From positions 1 to 5,342 of the forward strand of contig QMOL01000224.1 in the NCBI GenBank assembly GCA_003648225.1: DNA of 5,342 nt. Reading direction: 5' to 3'. How positions within the stretch are numbered: position 1 is the first letter of the stretch; each line of letters begins with the position of its first letter. This document shows positions 5,099 through 5,342 of this stretch, piece after piece. Source of the stretch: Chlamydiota bacterium. Its GTDB lineage: Bacteria; Auribacterota; UBA3054; B51-G9. The translations under genes and the position numbers were made by a program. The notes beneath the pieces were generated by a model. The model did no database searches and had not been told where the DNA came from. It saw only the letters and a list, made by a program, of their open reading frames with translations.

Positions 5099-5127
5099 AT
5101 TTTAATGATAATGCGGAGAAAAAGCAA
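5099..5127 (-). promoter_or_regulatory. Possible sigma70-type promoter for the methyltransferase
   Basis: On the minus strand TTGCTT (complement of 5122-5127) is followed after 17 bases by TAAAAT (complement of 5099-5104), about 27 bases before the start codon. A second -10-like TATAAT (complement of 5088-5093) lies closer but would start transcription almost inside the ribosome binding site. Both are weak matches in AT-rich DNA, and co-transcription with the upstream gene is equally possible. Confidence 0.25.
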
Positions 5128-5133
5128 ATTGAA

Positions 5134-5342
5134 TTATTTTAATTTTTCCCGGAAGTCTTCAGCAATCTTTGTGATTCGCGGTCCCGGCACCATTAAAAAA
5201 TCATTTGTTAAAACAATGATTTTACTTTTCTTATTTATAAATTTCCACTCCTTAATTATTTGTTCTACATTGACATTCTGCGCAGGGCGAAAATCAAAAA
5301 TAACCGGCGGCTGACGTGAGTAAATTATTTCAGATGAAATCG
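5134..5342 (-). CDS. C-terminal end of an unrecognised protein, 5' end outside the window
   Basis: On the minus strand a frame is open from the right edge to a TAA (complement of 5134-5136), giving 68 residues: it begins ISSEIIYSRQPPVIFDFRP, continues with VNVEQIIKEWKFINKKSKII, and ends TKIAEDFREKLK. The composition is ordinary for a soluble protein: a predicted strand (PPVIFDFRP), a helix (VEQIIKEWKFI), a strand (KIIVLTNDF), then a final amphipathic helix with basic and acidic residues. I do not recognise the family. The frame on the opposite strand (5105-5314) is less protein-like and I take it as its shadow. It lies 62 bp upstream of the methyltransferase in the same orientation, so the two may be one operon. 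Confidence 0.6.
   Translation of the reverse strand, partial: ISSEIIYSRQPPVIFDFRPAQNVNVEQIIKEWKFINKKSKIIVLTNDFLMVPGPRITKIAEDFREKLK

Noticed and set aside
5105..5314. 69-residue plus-strand frame
   Set aside because: Lies opposite a more protein-like minus-strand frame; no ribosome binding site and an unconvincing composition.

Overview
The window looks like a bacterial chromosome segment. It is AT-rich, with short intergenic spaces, operon-style overlaps and an archaeal/vacuolar-type (V/A-type) ATPase of the I-K gene order found in several non-proteobacterial phyla. The combination of a bacterial V-type ATPase, a four-helix-bundle protein carrying the 'suffix' domain, and families of 9-bp intergenic repeats makes me think of an uncultured PVC-type bacterium (for example Lentisphaerota or Kiritimatiellota). 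That placement is an impression from memory and is weakly supported.

Left part (1-1720): the end of a V-type ATPase operon. The C-terminal part of membrane subunit I enters from the left edge and the proteolipid rotor subunit K ends the run. Between them sit two genes that do not belong to the ATPase: an intact MntA-type minimal nucleotidyltransferase, overlapping the end of subunit I by 8 bp, and what looks like the degraded C-terminal remnant of its HEPN partner, with a one-base frame disruption at a run of seven A. The remnant's last codons contain the ribosome binding site of subunit K. Subunit K keeps the four side chains known to bind Na+ in the Enterococcus hirae ring, so the enzyme may be Na+-coupled.

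Middle (1721-3626): a 158-bp spacer with a strong hairpin and a small degenerate 9-bp repeat cluster, then a LeuT-like sodium-coupled amino acid symporter. An unlisted 47-codon single-helix gene follows it, joined by an ATGA overlap and a strong ribosome binding site, and resembles the MetS-type small subunit of such transporters. A Na+-coupled ATPase and a Na+ symporter side by side would form a sodium circuit.

Right-middle (3609-4499): the most unusual part. A four-helix-bundle gene (bIVP/S23 type with C-terminal suffix domain) lies between two arrays of the 9-bp unit ACGGACYAA. Each array reads forward and then flips to the reverse complement after the same 9-base core, CGATTTCGT. The left array has 13 forward and 3 reverse units; the right has 3 forward (the third degenerate) and 9 reverse. 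The whole is thus an inverted-repeat-bounded unit around one gene. The three genes that meet the arrays all stop in, or within two bases of, a repeat unit.

Right end (4499-5342, minus strand): a class I SAM-dependent methyltransferase converges on the right array. Upstream of it on the same strand is the C-terminal end of a further, unrecognised gene running off the window.
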